NCBI RefSeq assembly: GCF_017742835.1
Contig: NZ_CP072392.1
Coordinates: forward strand, 5,270,180 to 5,334,179
Origin: Aquabacter sp. L1I39
GTDB taxonomy: Bacteria > Pseudomonadota > Alphaproteobacteria > Rhizobiales > Xanthobacteraceae
Reading direction: 5' to 3'
Length of the DNA: 64,000 bases
Below are positions 63,776 through 64,000 of this stretch, in pieces. The stretch's first letter is position 1. Each line of letters opens with the position of its first letter. Below the pieces are notes generated by a model. It worked only from the letters and a program-made list of their open reading frames with translations. It searched no databases and was not told where the DNA came from. Position numbers and translations under genes: made by a program.

Positions 63776-64000
63776 TCAGCGCTGAGCGGCGATAGCAGCG
63801 CGGAATGCATCCAGCACCTTGCCGGCCGGCTTGCCACGCTTCTCAAGGTTCTGCGCCCAGTCCTTAGACACGCTGGCGAAATTGGCCGCCAGCACCTTCT
63901 CCTGCTCTGGCGTGAAGGAGACCATCAAGGTGCCGCCCTCCTTCAGCTTGGTGGCGAGCGCCGCCTCTTCCTGGTCGAACAGCGCGCAGGCATGGCCCAC
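63776..64000 (-). CDS. Probable TRAP transporter substrate-binding protein (DctP), C-terminal end only
   Basis: The last 74 residues before a stop at 63776; the rest lies beyond the window. The end FDQEEAALATKLKEGGTLMV, SFTPEQEKVLAANF and WAQNLEKRGKPAGKVLDAF is typical of the C-terminal helix of DctP-type periplasmic binding proteins. TRAP systems import carboxylates with Na+. It may deliver the C5 acid used by the neighbouring CoA cluster; this is inference. An ATG at the very edge is not taken as the start. Confidence 0.7.
   Translation of the reverse strand: MGHACALFDQEEAALATKLKEGGTLMVSFTPEQEKVLAANFASVSKDWAQNLEKRGKPAGKVLDAFRAAIAAQR

Overview
The window is a dense stretch of GC-rich bacterial chromosome, most likely from an alphaproteobacterium of the order Hyphomicrobiales (Rhizobiales), with a Xanthobacter/Azorhizobium-like feel. 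Basis: the gene order murA - DUF2948 - hisD - UPF0262 - small phosphatase - (gap) - maf - yacG, the fused A/B subunit of the Mrp (Pha) antiporter, DUF992 and DUF1236 families, and frequent ATGA/GTGA start-stop overlaps. The genus is inference. No insertion sequence, CRISPR array, rRNA or prophage module was seen; one tRNA gene (Thr, anticodon CGT) is present.

Left part (1-23.9 kb). A truncated acyl-CoA synthetase is followed by the sulfoxide reductase msrP, three tandem secreted DUF992 proteins, an aspartate aminotransferase and a glutathione transferase. After an unusual AT-rich non-coding island (about 7.14-7.33 kb) come a DUF486 membrane protein, an ornithine/lysine-type decarboxylase, a secreted RNase T2 coupled to a small exported protein, rlmJ and a second glutathione transferase. 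A polyamine-type aminotransferase/aldehyde dehydrogenase pair at 13.2-16.1 kb could break down putrescine made by the decarboxylase. The murA-to-yacG housekeeping cluster fills 16.3-23.3 kb, but infA is absent from its expected place and an oppositely oriented membrane-protein gene sits there.

Middle part (23.8-47.5 kb). Next to the tRNA lies a broken FecR-like remnant. Then comes a divergent acyl-CoA catabolic locus: Bug-type binding protein, MaoC hydratase, SDR and enoyl-CoA hydratase on one strand, CaiB CoA-transferase and an IclR regulator on the other. A small lower-GC patch carries an XRE regulator with a repeated palindromic operator and two tiny putative membrane proteins. Next are a DsbD/DsbA thiol-redox pair with a CTTAAG-N5-CTTAAG box upstream, MgtC-like and VIT1/CCC1-like membrane proteins, a hybrid sensor kinase with two receiver domains, the complete six-gene Mrp Na+/H+ antiporter operon, an SDR/HxlR divergent pair and a LysR regulator.

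Right part (47.6-64 kb). After terC come two blocks on the minus strand. The first is a probable sulfate-ester utilisation operon (ABC binding protein, two permeases, ATPase, GntR/UTRA regulator, cytoplasmic-type arylsulfatase and its formylglycine-generating enzyme), placed directly downstream of glpR-glpD-glpK. Together these could import a sulfate ester, remove the sulfate and feed a glycerol-type product into central metabolism. The second is an overlapping four-gene CoA cluster (MaoC, CitE-like lyase, CaiB CoA-transferase, MaoC/FAS1-like) that resembles itaconate/mesaconate (C5-dicarboxylate) degradation. It is preceded by the C-terminal end of a probable TRAP-transporter binding protein at the window edge.
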